Origin: Macrolepiota albuminosa | Lineage: Eukaryota; Basidiomycota; Agaricomycetes; Agaricales; Agaricaceae | Length of the DNA: 64,000 bases | Assembly (NCBI GenBank): GCA_027475525.1 | Contig: JAMWFC010000012.1 | Span: 343,831-407,830 of the forward strand | Direction: 5' to 3' | In this document: piece by piece, positions 22,402 to 35,323 of the stretch | Numbering within the stretch: the first letter of the stretch is position 1 | Layout of the letters: each line of letters begins with the position of its first letter | Program-made: the position numbers and the translations under genes | Notes under the pieces: generated by a model | Database searches by the model: none | Seen by the model: the letters and a program-made list of their open reading frames with translations, nothing else | What the model was told of the DNA's origin: nothing

Positions 22402-24939
22402 CGTGGGGATGTCACTGGGGGTATGCGTCTGATAAGACCTTTCTCAATAAGTCCCACTGCATGATATATACTCCGCAAAGAATGAAAAAGATAGAATCCG
22501 GTTTGAAAGATACAAGCTATGCTCATTAGTAAATCATCATGATTGAGATGCAGACATGGCATCAGGCTTCCAGTGCCTCATGAGCCACACTCGCGTTGCC
22601 GTACTTCTCTACAGACGCACACAGACACATGAGCTCCTTGTACAAGTCAAAAAGGGGCGCATGCATGCCTACATTACGAGACTACCAAAGTTGAACCCTC
22701 GAGATGGCCAATAGAAAGACGGTCAGCTGTTTGAAAGCAGAGCACAACAAAGCCTTATTTTGAGATCGTTCTACACATAAATAACGACAACCTTCTCACG
22801 CGCCTATTTTGCCCGGAAATCACTACCTCTTCTGGGACCTGATCAATTCACTCTCCATAACTACTTCCATTATTGAACCTATTCCTCCCTCGATTTCTGT
22901 GTATATGACAGATACACCACTCAAAACGCGGTGCATACGTCCGTTTTGATTTATCTGGCGTTTCGGAATGCACTGCGCAGGGCGGCTTCCTTAAACACTT
23001 CCCAATCTGTTTTTTATCTCACACCTCAATAGCGAAGAAATAACTTTTCCCCCGACCGTGACTGCCTTCCTGCAGTGCGCCTGTTTCAATTATCCACCTT
23101 TCGACTTATTCATGAGCAACTTGGTTCATGCTTGTTTTTCATCTGTTTCATCCCTCCACAAACCGTCTTCTTGCAATTCCTAGTTGGACCAACTAGAAAC
23201 AGAACTCATCCAGTATGTTTGGTGTTTTCTTCCTGCAGTTGGGAGTTGGGACAGCGGTGATATCTCTCAAAGGAGCAGATTTTGAGAGTCGACGATCCTG
23301 ATTTGCAAGTGAAAGGAGGAACAACTCTTCTGTATAGGTCAGGATAAGCAGCAGTGTTTCGATATTGTAAGTCATGTGCACAATATGACATATCAGGATG
23401 GGTAGATCAAGGCTTGATGCCATTAATATTTTTTTTGAGGGTGATGGTACCTATTTTAAATGGTAATTATTTGGCAAAAGCTTGCCATAGAAAGTCGTTG
23501 ATTTTGCTCTCCACACCCAGGCACTGAACTTTGACTCTGAAATAATAGAAATGATAGTAGGTACTTTATATTACTCTTGCTCAATTCAGTTAGTTGGAAA
23601 TTAACAAATCAAACTTGGTTGTCAATGCAGATAATTATATACATTAATATTGGGAAAGTCAGCTTTCTAAACTAGCAGAAAGTACTTAAGAGCAGCAAAG
23701 AAATATGCTAAAATTTTGAACTAAGGCAGCAAGCTTTTTCATATTAAAAGTCCCTCATGTGAAGTCTATAGTACTAGCACTGCCACTGCCACCTATACAG
23801 TCAACTTCTCTTCACTGCAAACAACTCAACCAATGCTGACCACTGCTCTCTGCATCTATATGCCCAGTGTTATAGTCTCTGATATCAAGAAAAACAAAGT
23901 GTCAGGAGACTTCTATTTCTGGCTATCTCTTAGCACCTCTTGGCCTCTTCAGCAACCCTCAAGCACTCCCAGGATTTCTCTGCACCTTCTCAGAGACTCC
24001 CAGGACCCCTCCAACTCCGTCCAAGATAAGTTTTATGTACTGTACAGCAGTTTCCATGCCATTGCTGTCATGTTAATGTGCTGATAGGCTTCTGCTCAGA
24101 CTGAGTGCATCAAAGGACAATACAGGCCTACTGACACTTGTCAATCTGGAGACTCAAGCTACCTTCTTGGACTCAGGATATCTTTGGCTATTGCTTCTCA
24201 AAGCAGGCTCACTTAACAAGTCTCAACTATCATTTGCTATTCATTGACTCCAAGGACTCACGACTTATAAAGAAATAATATTAGCACAACTGCAGAGAGG
24301 TGGTTTTGACCAAACCCTCATCAATTCTGAATGGGAATAATATTAAGCACTGCTATTTGTCAAGGCACCACTATCAGAAATATAGAAATTAATATCGATG
24401 GGATCAGATATACTAAAGCTTGACACCTTGGCCTATTGAAAATAGGGATAATATTTAGTGCCAGAAATAGCACTTTAGGATTATAGCATCTGTCAAGGTT
24501 TTTCTGACCATACACCAGAATATCCTGGCCAATCAGACTTGTGTTAAAAAGTGAGCAGGTTATATAATTTTTTAAGTAGTTTAGAATTGCTGTAGCCAAT
24601 AGGCTGTTATGCTGTTAGTCATTGTTATCCATGTGCTTGTAGCCAAGAATTGCTGTAGCCAATAGGCTGTTATGCTGTTAGTCACTGTTATCCATGTGCT
24701 GTCAGTCACTATTGACAAGCCACCATTAGTTATAGCCACAAGAAGAGGTGCTAACTTGTAGCACTGCAGATAGACTTATTTTCAAATTACAGTTACACAT
24801 AGTATGAAAAATAGCTACTAGAATGTAAATAACAACAAATCAGAACCTAGTTACTCTCACCATTCAAATCTTGCTAGCTTGACTCAGCATTGCCTGAAAA
24901 TTAGGTGCTAGCAGCATCTATATTGTCTTCATTGTCTAC
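22402..24939. other. Long intergenic, AT-rich repeats
   Basis: No supported gene. An imperfect 63-bp direct repeat around TTGCTGTAGCCAATAGG lies at about 24583-24708; its length and mismatches set it apart from the 77-bp class. Much of 23.4-24.9 kb looks like old repeat DNA. Confidence 0.4.
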
Positions 24940-25454
24940 TGTCAGGACTCACATCATTTCTCCTCCCATCATCATCATTCAACTCCAGAATCTACACAGT
25001 CCATCTCAGCCACACCCCTAGATCTCAGCCACAGTCTTGTTTCAGCCACATTCAGGTCTCAGCTACATCTAAGACCACTTTTTCTGTTTCAAATCACTCC
25101 CACCTGTTCCAGATCACTTCCAGGATTGCTTCTACTGTTCTAGATCACTTCCTCTTGACTTAGATTACTTCTACCTGACTCAGATCATTTTCACTTGACT
25201 TAGATCACTTTCACCTGACTTAGATTGCTTTCAGCTCCCCTTTTTGGTAGTGTCCTACAGCTATATAAGGTCTCCTAGTCTGTAGCTACACTCCAGTCTT
25301 GAAATTACCTATTGTCTGCTTTTTACTTGTGTTCATCCTCCTTTCTCTCTTTTTTTCCTCACTTACTTTAGCCACATACTTGTTTGCTGTCAAGTCTGCC
25401 TAAGGTGGTTCTTTTGCTTTATAGGAGCCCCCCTCAGTCAGAGGATCCTGACAC
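24940..25454 (+). mobile_element. Solo LTR of an LTR retrotransposon
   Basis: It begins TGTCAGGA (24940-24947) and ends TCCTGACA (25447-25454), an 8-bp perfect inverted terminal repeat with the canonical TG...CA. The flanks are TCTAC (24935-24939) and CCTAC (25455-25459), a 5-bp target duplication with one mismatch. Inside is a TATATAAGG at about 25262. A run of related ~26-bp units around CACTTGACTTAGATCA occupies 25080-25240. Flanking duplication with no gag/pol on either side indicates a solo LTR left by recombination. Confidence 0.75.
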
Positions 25455-26099
25455 CTACAGTGCCAACAGTGGACATATTTGCATTGCACCTATTTTGTCT
25501 TTTTGCCAAACCTTTATTAGAATCACAGTGTTTACAGTTTGCTAGGTAGCATCAGGAGCATTAATTACTAGTGCCTAGCCACATCTAATTGTCTCAAGCA
25601 CACTGGGACTCTGCCAGAACTCTTTGCACTTTACACATGCCAAATGCTGAAGACAATGTTTTACTACATAGCATCCAGTGTTCCCAACCACAGTTGGCAT
25701 CATCAGCACTGCACCCTGGCAGAGAAATTCTTAGACTTGTTCTCTTTGGATTTTCCTCTGCCAGGTGATTAGTTATGCTTCTCATTGTTGTTGGTACTGT
25801 GGAAGAGGTAATGCACCTTGAGACCACATGGGAGTTCTCTATAATTATTTTTCCAAATCATGTTCTAACAGCCCCACTTGTGAGGGACTATCAGGATTGA
25901 GCACATAAATTTCCACCTTGTTTTTGGAGGACAAAATCCTTTCCATTTTATACCCTTTGACATGGACAATTGAAACCCAGAGATGCTTACAAGTTCTATA
26001 TTTGTTTCCCCAGCTACAAAGATGGCAGTAGAAGAAAAATAGAGGAAACATCAGCAGTTGTCCAGCCCTGGCATACCTTTAACAGAAATTTTCTCTTTG
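25455..26099. other. Intergenic with weak frames
   Basis: A minus-strand frame at 26051-25845 contains KNKVEIYVLNPDSPSQVGLL but has no recognisable domain or partner exon. Probably a gene relic. Confidence 0.25.
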
Positions 26100-26139
26100 C
26101 TAGTTAGTTTAGGGAGACTCTCTTCCCTAGTTTCAACTT

Positions 26140-26931
26140 ATAAATTAGAACAAGATAAGCATTATGACACACAGAGAGCTTCTCTTCGCCTCATGGTCCT
26201 GCCAAACCCCCAATCTTCGAAATATATCATCAACAAGAAATGTACAAAGATTGTGGCATGTTCTTGACTCTCGTAATTCAGATTCGTGTACAAACACGTC
26301 CAGCGCGATCAGAAGTATGTATGGAGAAATCACACTCATCCATTGTGATGGTGGGTACGCGATATCGAGTTCCTTGTGTATACATCATCAGAAATGCCTT
26401 GGAAGCAGAGGTGTCCTCCAATCTACGAGTGGGATGCCTGGTAGTCGTCATTTCTGCAACAGCGTAAACCATGGGCCACCCATGAGCCACACCACCTGGC
26501 CGACAGGGACTTTGTATCCATTTGAACAGGTACAAGCATGACGTCCGACTTAGAACTTTAAGGCCCCATACAAAGCAACTTGTCACGCTTCTCCGCCAGT
26601 CCAATATCCGCTGGGTGGTACTTTGTCCCTCATGAACAAATGGAACAGAGCGATGATGTGGTTGAAATAGTCAGCCGAGTAAGCTTCACTATATAGCTTC
26701 CCCAAGTTTGGGAAGTACACCGTGCTTCAGAAAATTTTTCCCGTCGGCATTGATAAATCGGTCAACACGGTAGTGACAGACAATGCGATAAGGGTGCGTG
26801 CCAGGCCTTGGATAGGTCGAATGCTTGTTCAAGTCGGCTCTGAGTATGAGAGCCAGATCCTGTTGCTCCATGCATTTGAGGTCAGTTGGAAGGGTAGTCA
26901 TGGCTGTTGGAGTTGAAGCTTTTGCTGTCAA
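26140..26931 (-). pseudogene. Hypothetical gene fragment, frame disrupted
   Basis: Not recognised. The minus strand from 26931 gives a coherent start with MEQQDLALILRADLNKHS and then YRIVCHYRVDRFINADGK. At about 26695 the frame ends and coherent sequence resumes one frame over (LYSEAYSADYFNHIIALFHL, then MRDKVPPSGYWTGGE). The change falls in TTGGGG, a homopolymer, so a sequencing indel is as likely as a real mutation. Further coding-like stretches follow near 26360-26290 (TRYRVPTITMDECDFS). Confidence 0.35.
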
Positions 26932-27068
26932 TGCTGATCCACTGACCGGAACGGAACGATCACGTGGAACTTAAGTGCTTCCATTGTGACGATTGTCATT
27001 GTCATTTGCCATTCAAATAGCAAGTCGAGGCGCCGGCGCCGATATTCTCTCTGCCTCCTACCACCATA

Positions 27069-28758
27069 ATGTCGGCGTAAGTAGTTCTTTATACTGCGAT
27101 GCTTGCGTTCATATCATCTCTATATCTTACAGAGATACACCTGCAGAAACATGTCACACCGAAACACCAAGGAAACGGGTTGCTTCAAATCCGTCGGTCT
27201 CCAAGTTTTCGTCCTTGAAAAGACGACGTATATCTATGCTTGGAGGAGATTTCACTATGCATCAGGACTTTATAGGCGAAAATACCTTGCGTCCTTCAAA
27301 CTCAGTGCGTTCGTCTTTATTCCCTTGCATTATCTGTGACAACTAGTTGGACCTTCAGTTGGATAGATTTGTTCCATCGCGACCCAAAACCATCATACCA
27401 CTCACTGCTACCCCTAGGACAAATCGTATCAGTCGATTGTTCGGTTTGAGCGACGATCGTATCTTGAATTGCAAAGAGAACGAGCCTAGAGGTGGAGACC
27501 ACGGCAAAATGTTCAACATGCTCCGTCGTAGCGCTTCGAGTTTATTCGATATTCCACCTCTCGTCCATGCCAGCTCCGTCGTTTCAAATCTGACCAGCAG
27601 GCAGCAATGTCTGCTGGTACTCGATGCTCCTGGAATGACTCAAGATCCCTTTGCGACACCCATAACATGGTCACGAGATAATCACATCGCAGTCGCTTGT
27701 GGGGTCAACGTCTACTACCAGAATCTCGATACACGTGCCGTCTTCCGTCTCTGTAAGGTTGACGGTCCCGATGCCGGTGAGCTATGCCACCTCGAATGGG
27801 GTGGGCACGGTAGCGGTAGAAAGCTAGCTCTCGGGACGAGCCGAGGGGTCATGCAAGTCAGGGATGCAGGAGAAGGGCATGACAAGGGTGGGCTGATACG
27901 CATGTGGCGCGATGCCAATTTCCTGGGTGTTGGGGGCTTGGACTGGAATGAAGATTTGCTCGCCGTGGGACTCGAGGATGGCTCAATATCTCTCTTTGAT
28001 ATCCGTTGTCCGGAGAAGACTCGTCGCGTACCAGGGCACAAGGGCAAGATCCTTAATCTCAAATGGAATGCAGATGGCTCGATGCTGGCGAGTGGCGATG
28101 ACCTCGGTATGGTCTACATCTGGGATAAAAGAGCGGGAAAGGAACTCTTTGAAGCAGGCACGCAGGGGCCAAAGATGAGACATCGCGCACCGGTGAAGGT
28201 GCGATCTATGCATCAGAAACGACTGGATTGATCATTGCTGACTCGGCTTGTCGTCAGGCTTTAGCATGGTGCCCTTGGAAGTCAGATCTTCTCGCAACAG
28301 GGAGTCTATATCCAGAAGGTACGCTCCGTGTTTGGAGTTCGTCATCATCGTCAGCACTCCCCACACCGACCTTGACGATTCCTCTAAACACTGCCGTTCT
28401 ATCTCTCCACTGGTCACCTCACTGCAAAGAACTCCTCAGCACGCATGGCTCTTCCTTCGAGCCTCTACTTCCTACCCGTGGCTCCGTGTCCTCCACAATA
28501 CCCTCAAGGCCGATGAAACTCCTATCTACACCCCTTACTAACTCGATCACAGTACATGACTATCCTTCGGGTAAACGACTGCTCAATCTGACATCAGCAC
28601 ATCTGGGTCCAATAACGCACAGCTGCCTCTCGCCGAATGGCGAAGATATCTTCACCGTCTGTTCGCGAGATGAGACTCTTAGGAAGTGGCACGTCTGGAG
28701 AAAACGCCCTGATCCAACTAAGAAAGAGAGCGCTTTTGACAAATGGTCTATCCGTTGA
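27069..28758 (+). CDS. Cdc20/Fizzy-family APC/C co-activator
   Basis: WD40 substrate-recognition subunit that would recruit substrates to the anaphase-promoting complex. Exons 27069-27076, 27133-27304, 27347-28198 and 28258-28758 are in phase (508 aa). The N-terminus is basic (KRVASNPSVSKFSSLKRRRI). The C-box, which docks to the APC/C, is DRFVPSR at about residues 64-70. A KEN sequence sits at 101-103. The WD40 part carries family hallmarks: LDAPGMTQDPFATPITWS, VALEDG-like VGLEDGSISLFDIR, HRAPVKALAWCPWKSDLLAT, LHWSPHCKELLSTHG, SRDETLRKWHVW. It ends WSIR, the Ile-Arg tail that binds the APC/C. Sequence is diverged from typical Cdc20 and Cdh1, so it may be a third, Ama1-like meiotic co-activator (inference). 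The 8-bp first exon is unusual but its splice phase is exact. Confidence 0.88.
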
Positions 28759-31345
28759 GCTTGATGTTCGCTTGGATGATACGTATCGGATATATTTAAT
28801 ATCCTTCTGCCGCTACTTACACGACTACGCTACGATTTTTTATGTACTTACTACTAGGTCATTGTCATCGCATACATGCCTAATGAGCGTTATTTTAGTG
28901 GTCGTTTATTCCATTTTGCGATACTCAAAGTGATATAGGACACAAGACTGGGCGTTACAATCTCCAGGTCGCGACAAGCCGTAATAAACCATAGAGACGA
29001 GGGGAAATTCTCTCGACTCCTCAGGTTGTTGCTCATAGGTCGTAATTCTATGGTTGATGAGTGTCGAATGCTATCGTCCGATCTCAAATTGCATCAGAGA
29101 TAACCTTGGGCGCGTGTCACTCTCCATTGATTCCGGACACAATTACCAAGTAGCTTTTCAGCAGGATATTCCCGGTCGTTAGTTATCACACTTGGAAGAC
29201 CTACAGAGTGATATCCAGGAACTGCATTCCGATTGGTTTCAGAGAAGCTTCCCGGAAAGAAACGCGAGCTTTGAACAGATTCACCAGAAAAGGTCATGAA
29301 AACACACCCACAATGCATTGTGGATACGCTTATTAGAAAACATTCACTGCAGGCGCGCTTGATGATATCGATGAACGTTCGCGGGATGACTTTACATGTT
29401 ATACGAAGCGTTAATTCCTCAAAATCAGGAACAAGGAAAACAGGCGTACACTTGGCGGCAGACGCAACACGGTGAAGTCGGCGAGGACAGGAGCCCCAGC
29501 TGCAAAACGCTTGATCCCAGCAGAATTCCGGAATCAAGGGATCCGATCCCTTGACATATCGAACAATCTTAGAGAGATCTTGCCATACGATGATTAGCAG
29601 AACTCACAGTCAAGGGGGTCTAGATGCTAATCACATACTTGTGCACACAAAGTAGATGGATCCGGTAAGGATAGCGTTGCACAGTTTGTAGCACTCGAAC
29701 TTGCAGCGGTTACGTCAACTACTTATTTGCAGGCGAGACATAAGCTACAAAAGACCAAAAAGAGTGTCATGAATTCCATTGAAAAGACCATAAGGACGCA
29801 ATCTTAGTCATTTGATCGTTGAGAGATTAAAATTTCTACAATCGCTTTCATCTAAAAGTTAAAACTTCCCCGCTGATTTCCCAATCTTTCGAATTGTTAC
29901 TTATCTAACTCTTTCCGTCCTTCCTGGTCTCCTACGGTCCGTGTGGGGCGAAGGTTTAAATTCGGTGAAGCGCATGGGAGGAGATACTTGCTCCTCGGAC
30001 TCCTTGAACCCCTTGGAGCAGGATAAAATGTAGCAACGCAATGACAATTCGTGAGATTGACAGGAAAACCATATGCCAGCCAACGCCGGCCTGACATCTA
30101 GGCGTTAAACCTCAGCTTGATCATGCTGACCAGGACGGGACTTCTACCTCTTTTGGTCATTGTGTCGACATATCCTAGGGCTCGACCGAAAGTCGGTGGA
30201 GCGGTGAGCGCCTAAGTGGAGAGAATCTGGTTCTTCATCCCCGTAAACGCTCAGCGATCCACAAAGATAACTCCGGGCCCAGATTAAGTTCCGGGACGAC
30301 CTTCCGACTTCATTTGTCTCTACTCTGCTTGCACCAAACATAGAGTCCAGATGGAGACGCTGTGTTCACGTACATGCTTGGATAGAATTTACAGAACTCG
30401 CTGGGAGCCGGCCGCTTACTCAATGCTCATTTGGAGTCGGAGAAATCGTTTCAGGCGAAGCGCATTTATAGTTTTAGAGCATACTGGGGTAAAAGACCTG
30501 TAGGCGTACTTGTCCGCGGTCATGTCCTGGTCCAATCTATCGTTGTATGATCTGGTCAAACCTCTTTCGTAACAATATCGCCATAGTCTCTGTTGCCTTT
30601 ATTTTGACAACTCTAGTCAGCACCATCTAGATTCAAAGGATTGCGTTAATCGATCTAGTTTTGAGGTTATACCCACCTGTATATGACTGCAAAAGGCTGC
30701 ATAAGCCTGGTCAATAGTTGTTCTGAAAATGTTGATCTTGATGGATCATAGCAACAGGGCTGGTAGAGGATCTAGATCAAAAGTGTTCTGAGAAATGCTT
30801 GGCACTCTCAGGCTACACTTGGATTCGCAGGTGTCAAACTCTGGACCAGACTGTGAATCGTGATTTTTTAGAACGGCAGTTTGTCCGAGACGTTTGCGTT
30901 GACAACTTATGAGCTGTCTCTTAGGCTTGATGATTTGACTTATGATTGTCCTCCTTGACGTGCTTGTGAAGGCTGAGTCTGACGTTCTGCTAAGGCAGTA
31001 GGGTTCGCGCCACACTTTCCAATTCAATAGTTTATCAACCTACGAACAATTGGTAAATTGAGTAAGCTGCATACACATAGTAAATTTGGACCTTTTTAAA
31101 CAGCCGGCAAAGGATATGTCCTCTTCTACATATCAACTCAAGTTGTACTCGAATCAATTTCACATCAAAGGTATATGTATACATTGTACAATTCAATTCA
31201 ATGTAGGTAGCACTGATAATGACGGCGGAAAACACATGATACGATTACTGAACCTTCTAGAGGTACATAATCCGGATTGCTCCTGCAATCCTAGATTTAC
31301 ACATTGAGCACTTGAACAGGAGTACAAAAAACAATTTGTAAATCA
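28759..31345. other. Long stretch without a supported gene
   Basis: A minus-strand frame at 29537-29094 (148 codons, several Cys) could be an exon of an F-box-like protein but no start, partner exon or motif confirms it. 29.6-31.3 kb shows only short frames. Confidence 0.35.
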
Positions 31346-32908
31346 TCAGGCAAGAGACGGAGTGTTGAGTGGGAGGAACGACCATGAAAGAGCGACAGCA
31401 TATCCTTTGAGTGTATCATCATTACCAGACTCCGAATCTGATTCGTTATCAGGACGGAAGCTGGATGGGTGCAGAGACTGGGCATCGACCGCCAATGTAG
31501 ATGCATACTCAACAGCAGTCTCTTCCGATTCTGCATCGCTGAATGGGCTCTCGATTCTACCTGAGATCACTTTTCGGTGGTCATTGCGAGCTTTATTGTA
31601 AGGCACGACAATGATATTAGAAGGGCCAACAACCCCGTTTTGACAGGAAGGACGAGATTGTACGCGGGTTTCGGAGATGCGTGTCTTTTCTCGTCGAACA
31701 ACACCAGCTCGAGAAGAACTCGGTTTGCCATCCAAAAGAGCTAGCTCTTTGCGCGAACGCTCAGTCTTGCGAAGCCAGGCTTGAATAGCTCGATAACGAT
31801 TTTCAATTTCTTCCTTCTTTCCCGTGACCAGCCGATCTACCAAGTTGAGAAAGAGGGGACGATCAGGTGAAAAGCGCGCGATAAGTCTAGGAATTTCGAC
31901 CCATTCACGGTAGAAGCATGGACTTGGGGAAGTATTCTGTCGTCCTTTGAGATCTCGGAACCAACCATCCAGTGACTGCCAGTAACGGATTTCTCCCTGC
32001 CTTTTACACTCTTGTTCGTCTGGGAAGTACCAGATGGTATGAAGGGCCGATATACGGACCTTCCCGTCCATGATATGAGTATTAAAGAATTCGGTGCCTC
32101 CGCAATAGATCAGGCCGCGTTGTTGCATCCTTGAATATGCGTCATAGACAATTGATCTATCCCGGTATTGCATCAGCCTCCCAAGGCGTGCCTCTTGCAC
32201 AATGCCCACAATAGTTCCATCATCTTCGACAAGATGACCGAAGACATGATAAGTGAGATCAAGACCCTGTAAGGCTAAGTACGCCCACATGTGCCGATCC
32301 AGATTCTCGATGGTCCAATCCTCGAAGCCCATTAAACAATCTATATCCTATATAGTAGCAAAGCTTTCAACGAGCGGGTCTCGTCCTTACCAACTTCATA
32401 TCCGTTCCAATACCCATTCCAAATGTTAAAGGTTACATAGAAATTTGTGAACTTGATATCTCTGCGAGGAATCAAGCGTGCCCATGTGTGGCATGTTAAT
32501 TGGCGCTTGCGCCTTGTCCTGTGGACTAGATCATATCCACCTCCCTTTGAATTTTTGACGGCGTACACCCAGTTTGACTTACTGAACTCGATTTTGTCGA
32601 GCAGCATTTGCTGTACTACGTGATTAAAACGCACACGTGGCAACAAAATTGACGATCCATACTATCTGGTCCAACTCTTCATAGTAGCGCCGATTTGATG
32701 CGCGACAATATTCCAGTGTAACTTCCACATTGGGGTCTTGATTTCTGTCGGGATGAAGTGGAAGTTGGATGACGATTACTTGATAATCCTTGTAGAGTAC
32801 GTGGATAGACTTATCCCGCGAACGTGATATGACAGCCGTGACTCCAGGGGGTACCGGGTGATACAATTCCTTGTTCGTAGGTCCAGGTGGCTTGGCGTGA
32901 GCCAACAT
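31346..32908 (-). CDS. Conserved hypothetical protein, possible degenerate kinase fold
   Basis: Three exons (32908-32663, 32610-32391, 32340-31346) in matching phase give 486 aa. It starts MLAHAKPPGPTNKELYHPVP. Segments include ISRSRDKSIHVLYKDYQVIV, GYEV-DCLMGFEDWTIENL across the second intron, and GIVQEARLGRLMQYRDRS followed by VYDAYSRMQQRGLIYCGG and MDGKVRI. The D-G-T-I-V-G-x-V-x-E-A and R-D-R-x-x-V-Y-x-A pattern recalls degenerate kinase-like proteins common in agarics, but no intact HRD or DFG motif is visible. The last 100 residues are Ser/Glu/Asp-rich and disordered. No 77-bp duplication interrupts it and no frame is broken. Confidence 0.65.
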
Positions 32909-33377
32909 GTTGGTGATCGTCTGTAGATACTTATAAACTCTCAGGAGGCCTCAGAAATAGATTTTTGATCGATCACCTAGCGTGACTGTTACTGTCATGT
33001 GATGCGAAACCTTGAAGCCTTTGCCCGACCGACCGAGACCAAGGCTTCGTCAAATTTGGTCAGTTCTCTACGAGGTCATGTTCGATGCCACCCCTTTAAC
33101 ACTAGGTGTACTAACCGCGCTCAAGCCTGTAAAGAAACATGATCAAACGTTCGTCCGGCTTAGGGTCTTTTGCAGCAGTCCCGACTCGCCCAAGGGATAG
33201 ATGTGAACTTAATGTCCAATCTATTTAATCTAAATGTCCGCTGATTGGAATGTCATTTCGGTGTTTGGAGCTCGGGATTAAAGACGCCCTTGCTTTTGCA
33301 CGTCAACACATGATGCAATTTCTCGTGGAACAATTCCAACATTGACCAAATGCAGGGAACCTGTATCATATAAAATC
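32909..33377. other. Intergenic
   Basis: Nothing supported; it presumably holds the promoter of the minus-strand gene that starts at 32908. Confidence 0.4.
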
Positions 33378-33596
33378 ATGCTGTATCTGGCCAAAGTAAT
33401 GTACGTTTTCGCTTCGGGTATCTCTGGGATGTGCCTCTTCACTGCTGGTAATTGTGCTTCATGTAGGAAGGAGTTTACGCGCCTGGTGTCCTCCTGCAAG
33501 ATGGCCTCGTCACCACATGACTGCCCAAAGAAAAAAATTGAAACAGTGCCAAACGATGAAGCCAAGTGCGAGCCTTGCCAACTTGCTGGAAAATAG
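33378..33596 (+). CDS. Putative small secreted cysteine-rich protein
   Basis: A single-exon frame of 72 aa from ATG at 33378. The first ~24 residues (MLYLAKVMYVFASGISGMCL...) are hydrophobic with one Lys and could be a signal peptide. The mature part has six cysteines in 49 residues, including C-x2-C pairs at both ends (NCASCRKE and KCEPC), plus a C-x8-C (SCKMASSPHDCPKKK). Length and cysteine density are those of fungal small secreted proteins. The frame is open 12 codons upstream, and no homologue is recognised, so it may be fortuitous. Confidence 0.35.
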   Translation: MLYLAKVMYVFASGISGMCLFTAGNCASCRKEFTRLVSSCKMASSPHDCPKKKIETVPNDEAKCEPCQLAGK

Positions 33597-34600
33597 AAGT
33601 CAATATCTATCGTCTTCTTGTGGCCTGTTCATCGCTAACTGCATGATGATAGAGAGCACTCCTCTTATTTATTGACCACAGGCTCTCGAAGATAACCAGC
33701 TATCCCATCCCTCAGGAGTGCTCGTTCCTTTGCCTTGCATTTTGAATCCTGCAATTGTTGCTGGTGTCGGGCATTGTCGCCCAAAAACCTTTCATTGTAT
33801 CCATACCTCATCTTAGCTGTAGCACCTAGAATCATCTATCGGGACTCTATCGGATGCCATGTACTACTACTACCATATCGACGACTCTCCTCTCTTTCCT
33901 TCACTTCACTGGTCTAAATGCGTTTTGGAAGTCTCTATGTGGATACTCCGGGCTCGGTGATTGCACTAACAACTTTATGGCACATTACTATGCTTCTTCC
34001 GCTGCTCAACTCCAATGCGACGTACCCCATTCGCAATCTTGGGTATGGCGTATATCATATCTGTCATACACCTGATTATTCAAATTTGGGAACCAGCAAA
34101 AGCGTTTCAAGGTCTCCAGATCATATATCACACTATCAATAGGCAGGTTATCATCTGGACGAGCAACATGAGCGCGATGGGTTGATAGTAGCTCGATCCT
34201 TTTTTGGGCCATCGAAATCAAAATGACGTCATAACAAGCATAATCTCTGGCTGGTAGGCGCCTAATTCACTGGGTTTACGCCACGCTAATGTATACATTG
34301 TTGAGACATCCGCTGGATATTGGAATTGAGGTTATGCGTTCAAAGAGACCAGATCATTGCATCTCTCTGAAATTCGGAGCGGAGAGCTTACCGACATATT
34401 TCTCCAAGAGGAATTGTTCCTGAACGGGCGCTCGGACAAAAATGGGCAAAAAGGAAAATACTGAGAAAGAAAAAATACAGAGAGAAGGGTACTAGAATTA
34501 GATTGATTAACTTCAGGGGAATATCACCGATGGTCAAGGAAATGAACTTTAAGCCAACGTGGAAGATCATCCACTTTAAATGCCGTATCACAAAAATTAG
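33597..34600. other. Intergenic
   Basis: Only short overlapping frames in all registers; nothing supported. Confidence 0.4.
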
Positions 34601-34607
34601 AAGCTGC

Positions 34608-34664
34608 CCTTTCCCTTGGGATAATTCTATTTGTGAACCCCCCGGAAGTATGAACCCCACCATT
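34608..34664 (+). repeat. Inverted partner A of a ~50-bp repeat
   Basis: ATAATTCTATTTGTGAACCC and the following CCCCGGAAG...TGAACCCCACCAT occur here and, inverted, at 37406-37462. The two enclose 2.7 kb. Confidence 0.8.
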
Positions 34665-35040
34665 TTAATTAATAATTTAGTCGGCGTGACATAAAATAAT
34701 AATTCATTTTCTTACCTGTCTGTTCTCCCATGGAGGCCTGAACGAACACGAGCAAGAAGTCTATAATAGTCTACGCAAAGACATTTTTTCAATTGTAAGA
34801 CATAAAGGACTAATTACACGTCTTGAACAAGATCTGGGCTGCAAAACTGCCCGCATAAAGTAGGAGTGCTCAGCAAGGGAATTCATGATGTCCTCTATCC
34901 AGGTCTCATCAAGGAGGTCACTGAGTTTCCACAGTGGGAAATCACCAGAATAAAACCCCTGGAACGGTGCAAAAACATGCTGTGTCAGAAAGTGGTCGCG
35001 AACAGAATGAGGTATTGCTTTAAAAGATGAATGTAATCAT
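34665..35040. other. Intergenic next to repeat block
   Basis: No gene seen. Confidence 0.4.
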
Positions 35041-35169
35041 GCTCTGAGTGTGTCCGACAGAACCGTACAGCCAAAAGGCAGAATAACTGAATAGATATCT
35101 ATTCAGCTATGACACACTATATATGTAGCATATGGGGATGCTGTAAGCCAGGCTTACATCCTCACCCCC

Positions 35170-35323
35170 TCTGGACCATGACCCCTCCAGCCAGAACTAG
35201 CCCCAATCCTGGGTTCCCGGAGTTTCTCTGTGGGTTACCAGAGGTGTCTGGACCATGACCCCTCCAGCCAGAACTAGCCCCAATCCTGGGTTCCCGGAGT
35301 TTCTCTGTGGGTTACCAGAGGTG
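35170..35323. repeat. 77-bp direct duplication 11
   Basis: Copies 35170-35246 and 35247-35323 are identical, inside the nested repeat block. Confidence 0.95.

Noticed and set aside
24583..24708. Another possible 77-bp duplication
   Set aside because: The spacing is 63 bp and the copies carry mismatches, so it is an ordinary old tandem repeat.
29094..29537. 148-codon minus-strand frame as a gene
   Set aside because: No recognisable domain, start context or flanking exons; kept only as a comment on the gap.
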